The notes beneath the pieces are model-generated. The model saw only the letters and a list, made by a program, of their open reading frames with translations. It did no database searches and was not told the origin of the DNA. A DNA stretch of 64,000 nucleotides from Chromatiales bacterium (GTDB lineage: Bacteria > Pseudomonadota > Gammaproteobacteria > Thiohalomonadales > Thiohalomonadaceae): contig JAOUQQ010000001.1 of the NCBI GenBank assembly GCA_029879245.1, forward strand, positions 31,723 through 95,722, given 5' to 3'. Position numbers and translations under genes: made by a program. Below are positions 49,635 through 58,963 of the stretch, in pieces. How positions within the stretch are numbered: the stretch's first letter is position 1; each line of letters opens with the position of its first letter.

Positions 49635-52448
49635 ATGGACAAGACCTACAACCCCCACGCTATCGAACAACGCTGGTACCAGACCTGGGAAAAGAAGGGT
49701 TACTTCAAACCCTCAGGCGAGGGAGAAGGCGACGACTCCTACTGCATCATGATCCCGCCGCCCAACGTCACCGGCAGCCTGCACATGGGTCACGGCTTCA
49801 ACAACACGGTGATGGACACCCTCACCCGCTACCACCGTATGAAGGGCCACAACACCCTGTGGCAGCCGGGCACCGACCACGCCGGCATCGCCACCCAGAT
49901 GGTGGTGGAACGCCAGCTGGGCGCCCAGGGCAAGTCGCGCCACGACCTGGGGCGCGACGCCTTCATCGAGCGGGTATGGGAGTGGAAGGCGGAGTCGGGC
50001 GGCAACATCACCCGCCAGCTGCGCCGCCTGGGTTCCTCGCTGGACTGGAGCCACGAGCGCTTCACCATGGACGACGGCCTTAGCGACGCGGTGAAGGAGG
50101 TCTTCGTCCGTCTACATGAAGAGGGGCTGATCTATAGGGGCAAAAGACTGGTCAACTGGGACCCGGTACTGCACACCGCGGTCTCCGACCTCGAAGTTAT
50201 CTCGGAAGAAGAAAACGGCCACCTGTGGCACTTCCGCTATCCGCTCACCGACGGTAGTGGGCACTTAGTCGTTGCCACCACCCGTCCCGAGACCATGCTG
50301 GGTGACTCGGCGGTCGCGGTTCACCCGGAGGATGAGCGCTACAGGCATCTGATCGGCAAGACCATCACCCTGCCGCTGGTGGGGCGCGAGATCCCGATCA
50401 TCGCCGATGACTACGTCGACCCCGAGTTCGGTACCGGCTGCGTGAAGATCACCCCGGCGCACGACTTTAACGACTACCAGATGGGGCAGCGCCACGACCT
50501 GCCGATGCACAACATCTTCACCGTCGATGCGCGCATCAACGATGAGGCGCCGGAGAAATACCGCGGCAAGGACCGCTACGAGGCACGCGATGAGATTGTC
50601 CATGATCTGAAAACGATGGAGCTTTTGGAGAAGATCGACGATCACAAGCTGATGGTGCCGCGCGGTGATCGCTCCGGCTCCGTCATCGAGCCCTACCTCA
50701 CCGACCAGTGGTTTGTGGATCTGACCCGCGACAAGCAGGACGACGGTCGCCCCGGCGGCAAGGCCGCTATTACCGACCCGGCGATTCAGGCGGTGCGCGG
50801 CGGCGAGATCAACTTCACCCCCAAGAACTGGGAGAACACCTACTTCCAGTGGCTGGAGAACATCCAGGACTGGTGCATCAGCCGCCAGATCTGGTGGGGC
50901 CACCGCATCCCCGCCTGGTATGACGAGCAGGGTAATGTCTACGTAGGTCGTGACGAGGCCGAGGTGCGCGAGAAACACAATATCGCCCTTGATGTCGCGC
51001 TTGAGCAAGATGAGGATGTACTCGACACCTGGTTCTCCTCCGCCCTCTGGCCCTTCTCAACCCTCGGCTGGCCCGAAGAGACTGACCGCCTCAAACAGTT
51101 CTACCCCACCAGCGTGCTGGTCACCGGTTTTGACATCATCTTCTTCTGGGTCGCCCGCATGATCATGTTCGGCATGAAATTCATGGACGGCCAGATCCCC
51201 TTCAAGGACATCTACATCCACGGCCTGGTGCGCGACTCCCACGGCCAGAAGATGTCCAAGTCCAAGGGCAACGTGCTCGACCCCATCGACCTGATTGACG
51301 GTATCGACCTGGAGTCACTGGTCACCAAGCGCACTGCCAACATGATGCAGCCCGAGCTGGCAAAGAAGATCGAAAAGCAGACCCGCGCCGAATTCCCCGA
51401 CGGCATCCCCGCCTTCGGCACCGATGCGTTGCGTTATACCTTCGCCTCGCTCGCCTCCACCGGCCGCGACATCAGCTTCGATCTGGGCCGCGTAGAAGGC
51501 TACCGCAACTTCTGCAACAAACTGTGGAACGCCACCAACTACGTGTTGATGCAGACCGAAGATAAAGACTGTGGCCTGAGCGGTGATGTGGAACTCTCCC
51601 CCGCCGACAAGTGGATCATCTCGCGCCTGCAGCAGACCGAGAAGGCCGTGACCAAGGCGCTGGATAACTACCGCTTTGACCTCGCCTCCAGTGCCATCTA
51701 CGAGTTTACTTGGGACGAGTACTGCTCCTGGTATGTGGAACTTTCCAAGCCGGTGCTCTACTCCGACACCAGCGCCGAGGCCGCCAAGCGCGGCACCCGC
51801 CGCACCCTGGTGCGGGTGCTGGAGACCATCCTGCGCCTCGCCCACCCGATCATCCCCTTCATCACCGAAGAGATCTGGCAGAAGATCGCACCGCTGGCCG
51901 GAGTGGAAGGCGACACCATCATGCAGCAACCCTACCCGGCAGCCGACGAGTCAAAGATCGACGAGCAGGCCGAGAAGGAGATGCAGTGGGTGATGGAGTT
52001 TATCGTCGGCGTGCGCAAGATACGATCCGGCATGAACATCAAACCCAGCAAGCCGCTGCCGATCCTGCTGCAAAACGGCTCCGCCCAGGACATGGCGTGG
52101 CTCGACGCCAACGAGGCCTTCATCGCCTCCCTCGCCAAAACCGAATCGATCACTTGGCTGGCCGATGGTGACGAGGCCCCCGATGCCGCCACCTCCCTGG
52201 TCGGCGAGATGAAGCTGCTGGTACCGATGGCAGGCCTCATCGACAAGGAGGCGGAACTGGCGCGTCTCAGTAAAGAGATCGACAAGCTGGAGGGCGAAGT
52301 CAAACGCACCGAGGGCAAGCTCAACAACGAGAAGTTCGTCGGCAAGGCACCCGAAGCGGTGGTGCAGAAGGAAAGGGATAAGCTGGCTGAGGCGAAGAGT
52401 TCGCTGGCCTCGTTGTTGGAGCAGAAGGCGAAGATTGAGAGGTTGTAG
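49635..52448 (+). CDS. valS: Valyl-tRNA synthetase
   Basis: ValS charges tRNA-Val. The 937-residue class I synthetase has [13 protein letters not shown] (HIGH), an editing domain around residues 190-340 ([18 protein letters not shown]), [17 protein letters not shown] and [12 protein letters not shown], the anticodon-binding helical domain, and a C-terminal coiled coil ([20 protein letters not shown]) to the end. The gene closes the pepA-holC-valS block. Palindromic repeats begin nine bases after the stop. Confidence 0.98.
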   Translation: MDKTYNPHAIEQRWYQTWEKKGYFKPSGEGEGDDSYCIMIPPPNVTGSLHMGHGFNNTVMDTLTRYHRMKGHNTLWQPGTDHAGIATQMVVERQLGAQGKSRHDLGRDAFIERVWEWKAESGGNITRQLRRLGSSLDWSHERFTMDDGLSDAVKEVFVRLHEEGLIYRGKRLVNWDPVLHTAVSDLEVISEEENGHLWHFRYPLTDGSGHLVVATTRPETMLGDSAVAVHPEDERYRHLIGKTITLPLVGREIPIIADDYVDPEFGTGCVKITPAHDFNDYQMGQRHDLPMHNIFTVDARINDEAPEKYRGKDRYEARDEIVHDLKTMELLEKIDDHKLMVPRGDRSGSVIEPYLTDQWFVDLTRDKQDDGRPGGKAAITDPAIQAVRGGEINFTPKNWENTYFQWLENIQDWCISRQIWWGHRIPAWYDEQGNVYVGRDEAEVREKHNIALDVALEQDEDVLDTWFSSALWPFSTLGWPEETDRLKQFYPTSVLVTGFDIIFFWVARMIMFGMKFMDGQIPFKDIYIHGLVRDSHGQKMSKSKGNVLDPIDLIDGIDLESLVTKRTANMMQPELAKKIEKQTRAEFPDGIPAFGTDALRYTFASLASTGRDISFDLGRVEGYRNFCNKLWNATNYVLMQTEDKDCGLSGDVELSPADKWIISRLQQTEKAVTKALDNYRFDLASSAIYEFTWDEYCSWYVELSKPVLYSDTSAEAAKRGTRRTLVRVLETILRLAHPIIPFITEEIWQKIAPLAGVEGDTIMQQPYPAADESKIDEQAEKEMQWVMEFIVGVRKIRSGMNIKPSKPLPILLQNGSAQDMAWLDANEAFIASLAKTESITWLADGDEAPDAATSLVGEMKLLVPMAGLIDKEAELARLSKEIDKLEGEVKRTEGKLNNEKFVGKAPEAVVQKERDKLAEAKSSLASLLEQKAKIERL

Positions 52449-52456
52449 GGGTTGGT

Positions 52457-52531
52457 GTAGGGTGGGTTAGCGTCAGCGTAACCCGCCGGCCAGCTGTGAA
52501 TGGTGGGTTACGCTTTGCTAACCCACCCTAC
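52457..52531. repeat. REP-like double palindrome after valS
   Basis: Outer arms of 15 bp (52457-52471 and 52517-52531) are perfectly complementary. Inside, 52475-52486 and 52502-52513 are complementary at 11 of 12 positions. This layout, with GGGTGGGTTAGC/GCTAACCCACCC, is that of an intergenic repeat found in many copies in proteobacteria and thought to be moved by REP-associated transposases. The copy's right edge touches a broken macro-domain gene. Confidence 0.8.
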
Positions 52532-52708
52532 GGCCCTATATCTACCGGGGTGTATGGTTATCCCAAGGATGAGGCGGCGAGGATTGCTGTGGGGGTGATG
52601 CGGGAGTTTGAGGGGAGGTTTGAGAGGGTGGTGGCTTGTCTTCACAGTAGTGGGGATGAAGCACTTTACCGGACGGTGGTAGAAGAGAGAGATGGGAAAG
52701 GGTACTGA
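52532..52708 (+). pseudogene. Remnant of a macro-domain (ADP-ribose-binding) gene
   Basis: The 58-codon fragment GPISTGVYGYPKDEAARIAV, then GVMREFEGRFERVVACLHSS and GDEALYRTVVEE, matches the C-terminal third of macro-domain proteins (ADP-ribosyl deacetylase type: STGVYGYP, then ALYRxxL). The N-terminal two thirds are absent; the frame is joined directly to the edge of the REP-like repeat. The original protein would have removed ADP-ribose or O-acetyl-ADP-ribose groups. It has no start codon and no ribosome binding site of its own. Confidence 0.75.
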
Positions 52709-52720
52709 CCCTTTTATTTC

Positions 52721-52760
52721 GTGGGCACGTTGTGCCCACCCTACAGGGCTTCGGCGCCCC
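52721..52760. repeat. Paired small palindromes upstream of the AT-rich gene
   Basis: GTGGGCAC-GTT-GTGCCCAC (52721-52739) is followed by a CCCTAC end as in the valS-side repeat, and by GGGCTTCGGCGCCC (about 52746-52759). It is probably part of another REP-like element and lies 30 bases ahead of the AT-rich gene. Confidence 0.65.
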
Positions 52761-52788
52761 TTATGTAGGTCGTTATGGGGTAATTACT

Positions 52789-53268
52789 TTGAAGAAAAAA
52801 TCAGCCACATTGTCTTTAATAATAATTTTACTCACACCTATTCTATCTTATGCGGATAACACTGAGTATCCATATAAAGTGCTTGTGGGTGCCACAGGTA
52901 ACAGAACGTTAATAAAAACAAATGACAGATGGATTCATATCAGATACTCCAATAAATCAAACCAAGAAGCCTTGAAAATGCTTCTTGGTTTAAAATGGGA
53001 AGTTCTGGATAGAAATAATGAAAACAAAATATTTATTCGCGGCCAATTGCTTGAGTCTTATGGCATAGATAAACATAATGTAAGGAAAATATTTGATTTC
53101 ATTTTGCAAGAATGGAAAATTAGTTGTCCTTTTGAATATTACGTCATGCCTGAGGACTGGGTTCCAGGAGACAATATGCAGGTTAAAACAAAAGATTTAT
53201 TAGATGAAAGCTTCTTCATAAATGCCGGGACAAAAGAATTTGGAAAATATTGCAGGTTTAGCAAGTAG
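52789..53268 (+). CDS. AT-rich accessory gene, secreted protein of unknown function
   Basis: A 159-residue protein starting with a TTG. It has a signal peptide (LKKKSATLSLIIILLTPILS, cleavage near YADN) and a mature part of about 135 residues rich in Lys, Asn and Ile, with two Cys (ISCPFEYY; FGKYCRFSK) that could form a disulfide. The base composition is far more AT-rich than the neighbours and the codon use (AAA, AAT, ATA) is foreign, which indicates recent transfer. A GGGG motif about nine bases upstream may serve as ribosome binding site. The stop TAG falls inside the 5' arm of the downstream repeat, so the original 3' end may be cut off. Family not recognised. Confidence 0.6.
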   Translation: MKKKSATLSLIIILLTPILSYADNTEYPYKVLVGATGNRTLIKTNDRWIHIRYSNKSNQEALKMLLGLKWEVLDRNNENKIFIRGQLLESYGIDKHNVRKIFDFILQEWKISCPFEYYVMPEDWVPGDNMQVKTKDLLDESFFINAGTKEFGKYCRFSK

Positions 53269-53340
53269 CCCGGATGTAACGCAGTGTAAGCCGGGGTTAT
53301 GTTGGCTTTCCCGAATTACGTTTCACTTCATCCGGGCTAC
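53265..53340. repeat. REP-like palindrome downstream of the AT-rich gene
   Basis: Arms GTAGCCCGGATG (53265-53276) and CATCCGGGCTAC (53329-53340) are perfectly complementary over 12 bp, with an interior of 52 bases. It is a second repeat family, different from the one after valS. Its left arm supplies the stop codon of the preceding gene. Confidence 0.8.
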
Positions 53341-53355
53341 GGCTCTAATCAGAGC

Positions 53356-54210
53356 TTAGCCCTCCTCCGCCTCCCTTATCCGCCTTTGCCGTTCCTGCTC
53401 CTCAAGCATGGCGGCCTGGATCTCCTGCATCACGACATCGACATCGGCCGCCTCTTCGCTTTCGGTAAACTGGCCGGTTAACTCTACATCAGGAGTCAGC
53501 TCACCGTTTTCATAGAGTGCCCAAATTTCTTTGGCGTAGTGGGTCTCATATAATTCTGGTGCGAATTGGGCGTAGTAGGTGGTCATGTTGTTGATGTCGC
53601 GCGCCAGCATCCACTGGGCGTTGTTGTTGCCGGCGGCATCGACTACCTGTGGCAGGTCGATGATCACCGGGCCGTAGTCATCAACCAGTACATTAAATTC
53701 GGAGAGGTCGCCGTGTATCAGGCCAAGGCACAGCATTTGTACGATGTAGCGCATCACCTGGGCGTGGTCTTCCAGCGCCTGATCTGCGGACATGGAGACG
53801 TCGTTCAGGCGCGGTGCGGGTTGTCCGTCGTCACCCCGGATCAGTTCCATGAGCAATACGCCGTCAAAACAGCCATAGGGTTGGGGCACGCGAACGCCGG
53901 CATCGGCGAGTCGATAGAGGGCATCGACCTCGGTATTTTGCCATGCCGCTTCCTGCTCGCTGCGACCAAACTTTGAGCCCTTTTCCATGGCACGGGCGCG
54001 ACGGCTGTTACGCACCTTGCGCCCTTCCTGATACTGCACGGCTTGCTTAAAGCTGCGCCTATCGGCCTCTTTGTAGACCTTGGCGCAGCGGATCTCCGTG
54101 CCACAGCGCACCAGGTAGACGGCGGCCTCTTTGCCGCTCATCAGCGGGCGTATGACCTCGTCAACCAGGCCGTCATCGACCAGCGGCTGAATTCGTTTTG
54201 GCGTTTTCAT
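53356..54210 (-). CDS. RIO-family serine protein kinase
   Basis: The 284-residue protein has a winged-helix-like N-terminus (MKTPKRIQPLVDDGLVDEVI) followed by a RIO kinase domain: GKEAAVYLVRC with the glycine loop and Lys, the catalytic LIHGDLSEFNVLVDD and the metal-binding VIIDLPQ (Asp of IDxP). RIO kinases are typical of archaea and eukaryotes, where they act in small-subunit maturation; the bacterial branch is less studied. The ATG at 54210 has GGGAG just upstream; the open frame upstream is not used. It is monocistronic and near the repeat-rich patch. Confidence 0.9.
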   Translation of the reverse strand: MKTPKRIQPLVDDGLVDEVIRPLMSGKEAAVYLVRCGTEIRCAKVYKEADRRSFKQAVQYQEGRKVRNSRRARAMEKGSKFGRSEQEAAWQNTEVDALYRLADAGVRVPQPYGCFDGVLLMELIRGDDGQPAPRLNDVSMSADQALEDHAQVMRYIVQMLCLGLIHGDLSEFNVLVDDYGPVIIDLPQVVDAAGNNNAQWMLARDINNMTTYYAQFAPELYETHYAKEIWALYENGELTPDVELTGQFTESEEAADVDVVMQEIQAAMLEEQERQRRIREAEEG

Positions 54211-54282
54211 TGCTCCCTTATACCTTAAGCTGTGCATTAAAAGGAGTATTGTGCCCCGCAAGTGGCATCGACAAAAGCGAAT

Positions 54283-54299
54283 GACCGTCAAAGACGGTC
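54283..54299. repeat. Small hairpin GACCGTC-AAA-GACGGTC in the RIO/ODP divergent gap
   Basis: A perfect 7-bp stem with a three-base loop and no U-tract, about 73 bases upstream of the RIO kinase ATG and 120 bases upstream of the ODP gene. It is a candidate regulator site or leader hairpin. Confidence 0.4.
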
Positions 54300-54420
54300 T
54301 GTACCGTGCTACTTCACTACTGTTGCGCTCGGCACGCTGATCACTCATCGGTTGCAGCCATCACACGATTTACGCTAAGTTACCCTAAACAAAAACAATT
54401 AAATCGACAGGAACATAGCA

Positions 54421-55161
54421 TTGACTAACGAAATCAATTTTAATGATGCGATAGAGATCCTGCCAGGGGTCTACTGGATCGGTTTCTTTGACGATGAGTC
54501 CAAACTCAACAGTAACCCCTACCTGATTGTTGAAGAGGACGAGGCGATACTGATCGACCCGGGATCGATTCCAGACTTTCCCGTTGTCATGCGCAAGATC
54601 ATCGACGTCATCAGCCCGGATAAGATTTCTACCATCATAGCCGCCCATCAGGATCCCGATGTCTGCGGCAACCTGCCGGTGATGGAGGATGTCATCCACC
54701 GTGATGATCTAAAGATCGTCGCCCACTCCACCACCCTCCGGCTAATCTATCATCTAGGGATAAAATCAAAACTCTATGCGGTAGATGAGCACGACTATCA
54801 ACTCACACTCAGAAGTGGTCGTATCCTGAAATTCATTTTCACCCCCTATCTCCACTCCCCCGGCGCCATCGCCACCTACGATACGCAGACCAAATCACTC
54901 TTTAGCAGCGACATCTTTGGCTCATTGTCGAAATCGCGTGACCTTTTCGCCGGTAGTGATTTTCCCGGCACCATGGAAAAGTGGCATCAGAGCATCATGC
55001 CAAGCAATGCCCTACTGCAACCTGCAATGAATCGATTCAGGGCGATGGAGATTGAGCGCATTCTGCCGCAGCATGGCTCACTGATTGATACCCCACAGGT
55101 GGCAACAGCGATAGACCACCTGGCACAACTGCCTTGTGGTATTGACCTGATGCAGGAGTAA
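54421..55161 (+). CDS. ODP-type diiron protein (beta-lactamase-like fold, putative oxygen sensor)
   Basis: The 246-residue protein is a metallo-beta-lactamase-like domain of the flavodiiron-related ODP (oxygen-binding diiron protein) type. The metal ligands are in place: HQDPD (His76, Asp78, Asp80), LHSPG (His145), SSDIFG (Asp164) and PQHGS (His218). HQDPD in place of the HxExDH of nitric-oxide/oxygen reductases is the mark of ODP sensors. It lacks a flavodoxin domain, so it is not a reductase. The TTG start has AGGAA seven bases upstream. The next gene, six bases on, encodes a histidine kinase without a sensor domain, so the pair probably makes a split oxygen-sensing kinase. Confidence 0.82.
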   Translation: MTNEINFNDAIEILPGVYWIGFFDDESKLNSNPYLIVEEDEAILIDPGSIPDFPVVMRKIIDVISPDKISTIIAAHQDPDVCGNLPVMEDVIHRDDLKIVAHSTTLRLIYHLGIKSKLYAVDEHDYQLTLRSGRILKFIFTPYLHSPGAIATYDTQTKSLFSSDIFGSLSKSRDLFAGSDFPGTMEKWHQSIMPSNALLQPAMNRFRAMEIERILPQHGSLIDTPQVATAIDHLAQLPCGIDLMQE

Positions 55162-55167
55162 TCACCG

Positions 55168-56061
55168 ATGCCTAGTCACACGATGTCGAGCCCACTCGCC
55201 AACTTTACCCGTGTCAGTCGCTCGCTTATTGAACGTGCGATGGAGTTGCGCTGTCAGGCCTACCTCTCTAACGCCAAGCATATGCTACTGCTACAGACCA
55301 TTATGGAGATCGACAGCAGCAAGCGTGACCTGGCGGCCACCAATCAACAGCTGCGAGAACTGGATAAGATTAAGACCCTCTTTATCGCCGGACTTACCCA
55401 TGAGTTGAACAACCCGTTGAGTGCCATCATCGGCTATACCGAACTGATCATGAAGGGGATGGCCGGGCCCTTAAATGAGATACAACAGCAGTATATGCGT
55501 AACGTCGCCACCTCGGCAGAACACCTTAAGGAGATTGTGGCCGATGCACTCGATATCGCCAAGATTGAATCCAATGCACTGGAGCCTAACTACAGTACCT
55601 TTGATCTCTCTGCCGCAGTGGAAGAGGCGGTCTGCCAGCTTGAACCGGTGGCGAGAGAAAAGGGGCTGATGCTCGTCATACAAAACCGCGACGCTAACAC
55701 TCTATATTCCGACAAGCGACGTCTGGTGCAGTGCCTTATTAATCTTATCTCGAACGCCATCAAATACAGTAGCTCTGGTAGTGTAGATATCGCCACATCT
55801 CGGCACGGGGATAGTATCGATATCTCAATTCGTGACTATGGTACGGGTTTGAGCGATGAGGACCTGAAAAATCTTTTCGAAATCTTTCATCGTGGTGTCT
55901 CCGCAAAACGGAGCAAGGAGATGGGACATGGTATCGGCCTGTTTCTTACCCACAAGCTGGTACATAACACTCTGCGAGGTACAATTGATGTAAAGAGCGA
56001 GCTGCACAAGGGCTCAACCTTTACCATCACACTGCCCATTTCAACCGCAGAGAATTCCTAA
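55168..56061 (+). CDS. Soluble histidine kinase, partner of the ODP protein
   Basis: The 297-residue kinase has no transmembrane helix. Residues 1-65 are helical and may bind the ODP protein. The HisKA box has the phospho-acceptor His78 in FIAGLTHELNNPLSAIIGY. HATPase follows with NLISNAIKYSSSG (N box), DYGTGLSDED (G1) and GHGIGLFLTH (G2). AGGAG lies nine bases ahead of the ATG and the gap to the ODP gene is six bases, so co-translation is likely. No receiver domain or response regulator follows directly. A CheY-like orphan lies 2.9 kb downstream at 58964-59344 on the other strand and is a candidate target. Confidence 0.9.
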   Translation: MPSHTMSSPLANFTRVSRSLIERAMELRCQAYLSNAKHMLLLQTIMEIDSSKRDLAATNQQLRELDKIKTLFIAGLTHELNNPLSAIIGYTELIMKGMAGPLNEIQQQYMRNVATSAEHLKEIVADALDIAKIESNALEPNYSTFDLSAAVEEAVCQLEPVAREKGLMLVIQNRDANTLYSDKRRLVQCLINLISNAIKYSSSGSVDIATSRHGDSIDISIRDYGTGLSDEDLKNLFEIFHRGVSAKRSKEMGHGIGLFLTHKLVHNTLRGTIDVKSELHKGSTFTITLPISTAENS

Positions 56062-56103
56062 CCGAGGCCAGGAAGCGTTATTTACTCTCATCGGCTGTTG
56101 CCG

Positions 56104-56616
56104 TTATGCCGAGCGGTTCTCATCTTCTTCATCCGACATTACCGAAACCGCTCTCTTACGCTGATACTCATTGATGTAGTACTCGGTCACCGTAAAGACA
56201 ATCAACGCAAGTATAAACTCCACCACAAAACTGAGTAACTCAAAGGTGGCCTCACTCACCACAGGCCGTTCTGCCAGTACACCCCACAAGTTTCCAAACT
56301 CACGCTTCTCCACCAGGCTCTCTACCACCCTTGTGGAGAGCATCGCCATGCCCAGTCCTGCCGCATTGCCTGTCAGGGTAGCGGTACTCCGTTTCCTCCA
56401 GTCCTGCTGGCTGTGGATCTTCGCCACCTCCCCCTTCAGCCGAGCAGAGCCCGCACCTACGGCAGGTACCACACGTTGTCGGGTCACCCCATAGAGACCC
56501 ACCATACACCGTTTTGTACCCGGCCAAAGCTTTACACAGATAAAACGCCAGACCGTTGCCAGTAGCTGGCGTGCCCTCTCTTTGACCCCACCGCTATGTG
56601 GTTCCTGCTCACTCAT
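56104..56616 (-). CDS. Unknown protein with C-terminal membrane helix
   Basis: The 170-residue protein has a basic N-terminal half (CVKLWPGTKRCMVGLYGVTR, HSQQDWRKRSTATLTG), a possible amphipathic or membrane segment at residues about 85-100 (GNAAGLGMAMLSTRVVESL) and a likely membrane helix near residues 123-150 (TFELLSFVVEFILALIVFTV), with a charged tail. No family is recognised. The ATG at 56616 has AGGGGG four bases upstream. It is convergent with the histidine kinase and divergent from selD. Membrane association is the only inference that can be supported. Confidence 0.55.
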   Translation of the reverse strand: MSEQEPHSGGVKERARQLLATVWRFICVKLWPGTKRCMVGLYGVTRQRVVPAVGAGSARLKGEVAKIHSQQDWRKRSTATLTGNAAGLGMAMLSTRVVESLVEKREFGNLWGVLAERPVVSEATFELLSFVVEFILALIVFTVTEYYINEYQRKRAVSVMSDEEDENRSA

Positions 56617-56782
56617 CACGCCCCCTGCAAGGCATATCAATCATTAACCAGTGCGCATACTACCCAAATAGCGCATCGTTTTTCATCGAATAACACCACA
56701 ATTTCGGCAGAGATGAGCACAGCATGCCCACAACTCTGCAGGCATGATAAAATGCCCGCCTACTGTGTAGCGGAATGGCCCG

Positions 56783-57820
56783 ATGAAATCGCTAATCAAG
56801 ATGACTGAATACAGCCACGGCTCCGGTTGCGGCTGCAAGATCGCCCCCAACCTGCTGGAGGAGATCCTCAACAGCGGCTTTGCCATGCCCCTTGATCCCA
56901 AACTCCTGGTAGGCAATGACTCACGCGACGACGCCGCCGCCTATGACCTGGGTGATGGCCGCTCGGTAATCAGTACCACCGACTTTTTTATGCCTATTGT
57001 CGATGACCCGGAGGAGTTCGGCCGCATCGCCGCCACCAACGCTATCTCCGACATCTACGCTATGGGCGGTACACCGCTGATGGCGATCGCCATCTTCGGC
57101 TGGCCCATCGACAAGCTGGGGCCTGAGGTGGCCGCTGCAGTGGTCGACGGCGGGCGCGGCGCCTGCCGCGATGCCGGGATCCCGCTCGCCGGGGGGCACT
57201 CCATCGACTCTCCGGAGCCGATCTTCGGTCTCGCCGTCACCGGCATTGTCAACAATGAGAATCTCAAGCAGAACAACACCGCCACTGCCAACTGCAATCT
57301 CTATCTCACCAAGCCACTGGGCATAGGCATCCTCACCACCGCGCAGAAGAAAAAGATCCTCAAACCGGAGCATCAGCGCCTCGCCCCCGACACCATGTGT
57401 CAGCTCAACCAGATCGGTGCGGCGCTGGGCCAGCTGAAGGGGGTCTCAGCGATGACCGATGTCACCGGTTTCGGTCTGCTCGGCCACCTGCGCGAGATGT
57501 GCGAAGGGAGTAGAGTACGTGCGGAGATCGACTACGAAGCGGTGCCCAAGCTCGAGCACATCGAGGAGTACATCGCCGCCGGTTGCTCGCCTGGTGGAGC
57601 GGCACGCAACTTCGCCAGCTATGGCCACAAGGTGGGCGAGATGAGCGACACCCAGCGCGCCCTGCTCTGCGACCCACAGACCTCTGGCGGCCTGCTGGTG
57701 GCTGTTACACCCGAGAGCGAGGCTGCGTTTCATGCCACCGTCGCCGCAGGTGGAATGGCGCTTAAACCCATCGGTCGGCTTATTGAGGCGGGTGATGGCC
57801 CACTCATCACCATCAAGTAA
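56783..57820 (+). CDS. selD: Selenide, water dikinase (selenophosphate synthetase)
   Basis: SelD makes selenophosphate from selenide and ATP. The 345-residue protein is of normal length. The active-site motif [10 protein letters not shown] has Cys16 and Lys19, so this is the cysteine form and no Sec codon is needed. [31 protein letters not shown] and [14 protein letters not shown] are the ATP-binding and core motifs. A second in-frame ATG lies six codons later. It is followed at six bases by selU. No selA, selB or Sec-tRNA gene is in the window, so here selenophosphate probably feeds tRNA modification. Confidence 0.97.
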   Translation: MKSLIKMTEYSHGSGCGCKIAPNLLEEILNSGFAMPLDPKLLVGNDSRDDAAAYDLGDGRSVISTTDFFMPIVDDPEEFGRIAATNAISDIYAMGGTPLMAIAIFGWPIDKLGPEVAAAVVDGGRGACRDAGIPLAGGHSIDSPEPIFGLAVTGIVNNENLKQNNTATANCNLYLTKPLGIGILTTAQKKKILKPEHQRLAPDTMCQLNQIGAALGQLKGVSAMTDVTGFGLLGHLREMCEGSRVRAEIDYEAVPKLEHIEEYIAAGCSPGGAARNFASYGHKVGEMSDTQRALLCDPQTSGGLLVAVTPESEAAFHATVAAGGMALKPIGRLIEAGDGPLITIK

Positions 57821-57825
57821 TCGCG

Positions 57826-58941
57826 ATGTCTGAAGAGCTGCCACAGGTAGAGGATTTTCGTCGTCTTGTGGTGGATGATGTGCCGCTACTCGACGTGCGC
57901 GCCCCGATCGAGTTCTATCAGGGCCATTTTCCCCACGCTGAAAACCACTGGCTGATCGACGATGCCGAACGCGAACAGATCGGCAGGCAGTACAAACACC
58001 TGGGGCAGGACGCCGCCATCGACATGGGCCACGAACTGGTTCAGGGTGAGAAGAAGGCGGCACGCGTCATCGAGTGGCAGACCTTCGCCGAACAGCATCC
58101 CGACGGTGTGCTCTACTGCTTTCGCGGCGGTATGCGCTCGAAGATCTCCCAGCAGTGGTTGTATGAGGAGACCGGCATTATGTACCCGCGCATCAAGGGC
58201 GGTTACAAGGCGCTGCGTCGTTTTCTTATCGACGAGCTGGAGGCCAGCTGTCAGGAGGTCAATCCCTTTGTCATCGGCGGGCGTACCGGCGTCGGCAAAA
58301 CCATTCTGCTACACAAGCTCAGCCCGATGATTGACCTGGAAGGGCTGGCCTGGCACCGCGGCTCCGCCTTCGGCAACCACGCCACGCCGCAGCCGCGCCA
58401 GATCAGTTTTGAGAATGCCCTGTCCATTGAACTCATCAAAATCCGCGCAGCCGGTAATCCCCCCTTCGTGGTGGAGGATGAACACCGCAACGTCGGCTCC
58501 TGTTTTATCCCCGATAACATCCGCGACAAATTCCGCGCATCGCCCCTGATCATTCTGGAGGCGACACTGGACGAACGGGTGGAGAACACCCATCAGGAGT
58601 ACATCTTCGAGGCGCTGGCCGAACATATCGACATCTATGGTGACGATGGCTTCAACAAGTGGGCCGAATACCTGCTCACCAGCATCGACAAGATCAAAAA
58701 ACGCCTCGGCGGCACCCGCCACGGCGAACTGCGCAAGGTAATGGAAAACGCCATCGCCCAACACCGCAATAACGGCGATGTAGAGGCGCACCGCGACTGG
58801 ATCCGTGAGCTGCTCGGCGGCTATTACGACCCGATGTACGATTACCAGATCAAGACCAATGAGAAGCAGATCGCCTTTGGGGGAGATAAGGCTGCGGTAA
58901 CCGAATACTTAGCAGAACAGGGAATCCACCCTATAGCGTAA
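57826..58941 (+). CDS. selU: tRNA 2-selenouridine synthase (MnmH)
   Basis: SelU (MnmH) replaces the sulfur of 2-thiouridine at position 34 of Lys, Glu and Gln tRNAs by selenium from selenophosphate. The 371-residue protein has an N-terminal rhodanese domain with the catalytic Cys98 in VLYCFRGGMRSKISQQWL and a P-loop domain (VIGGRTGVGKTILLH) for the geranylation/selenation step. It forms a two-gene operon with selD (6-base gap), a common bacterial combination. Confidence 0.97.
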   Translation: MSEELPQVEDFRRLVVDDVPLLDVRAPIEFYQGHFPHAENHWLIDDAEREQIGRQYKHLGQDAAIDMGHELVQGEKKAARVIEWQTFAEQHPDGVLYCFRGGMRSKISQQWLYEETGIMYPRIKGGYKALRRFLIDELEASCQEVNPFVIGGRTGVGKTILLHKLSPMIDLEGLAWHRGSAFGNHATPQPRQISFENALSIELIKIRAAGNPPFVVEDEHRNVGSCFIPDNIRDKFRASPLIILEATLDERVENTHQEYIFEALAEHIDIYGDDGFNKWAEYLLTSIDKIKKRLGGTRHGELRKVMENAIAQHRNNGDVEAHRDWIRELLGGYYDPMYDYQIKTNEKQIAFGGDKAAVTEYLAEQGIHPIA

Positions 58942-58963
58942 ACCCTTCAACGGTTTTGGCATC

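Noticed and set aside
56828..56836. Selenocysteine (in-frame TGA) in SelD
   Set aside because: The active-site codons read TGC, giving Cys16 and Cys18, so no recoding is needed.
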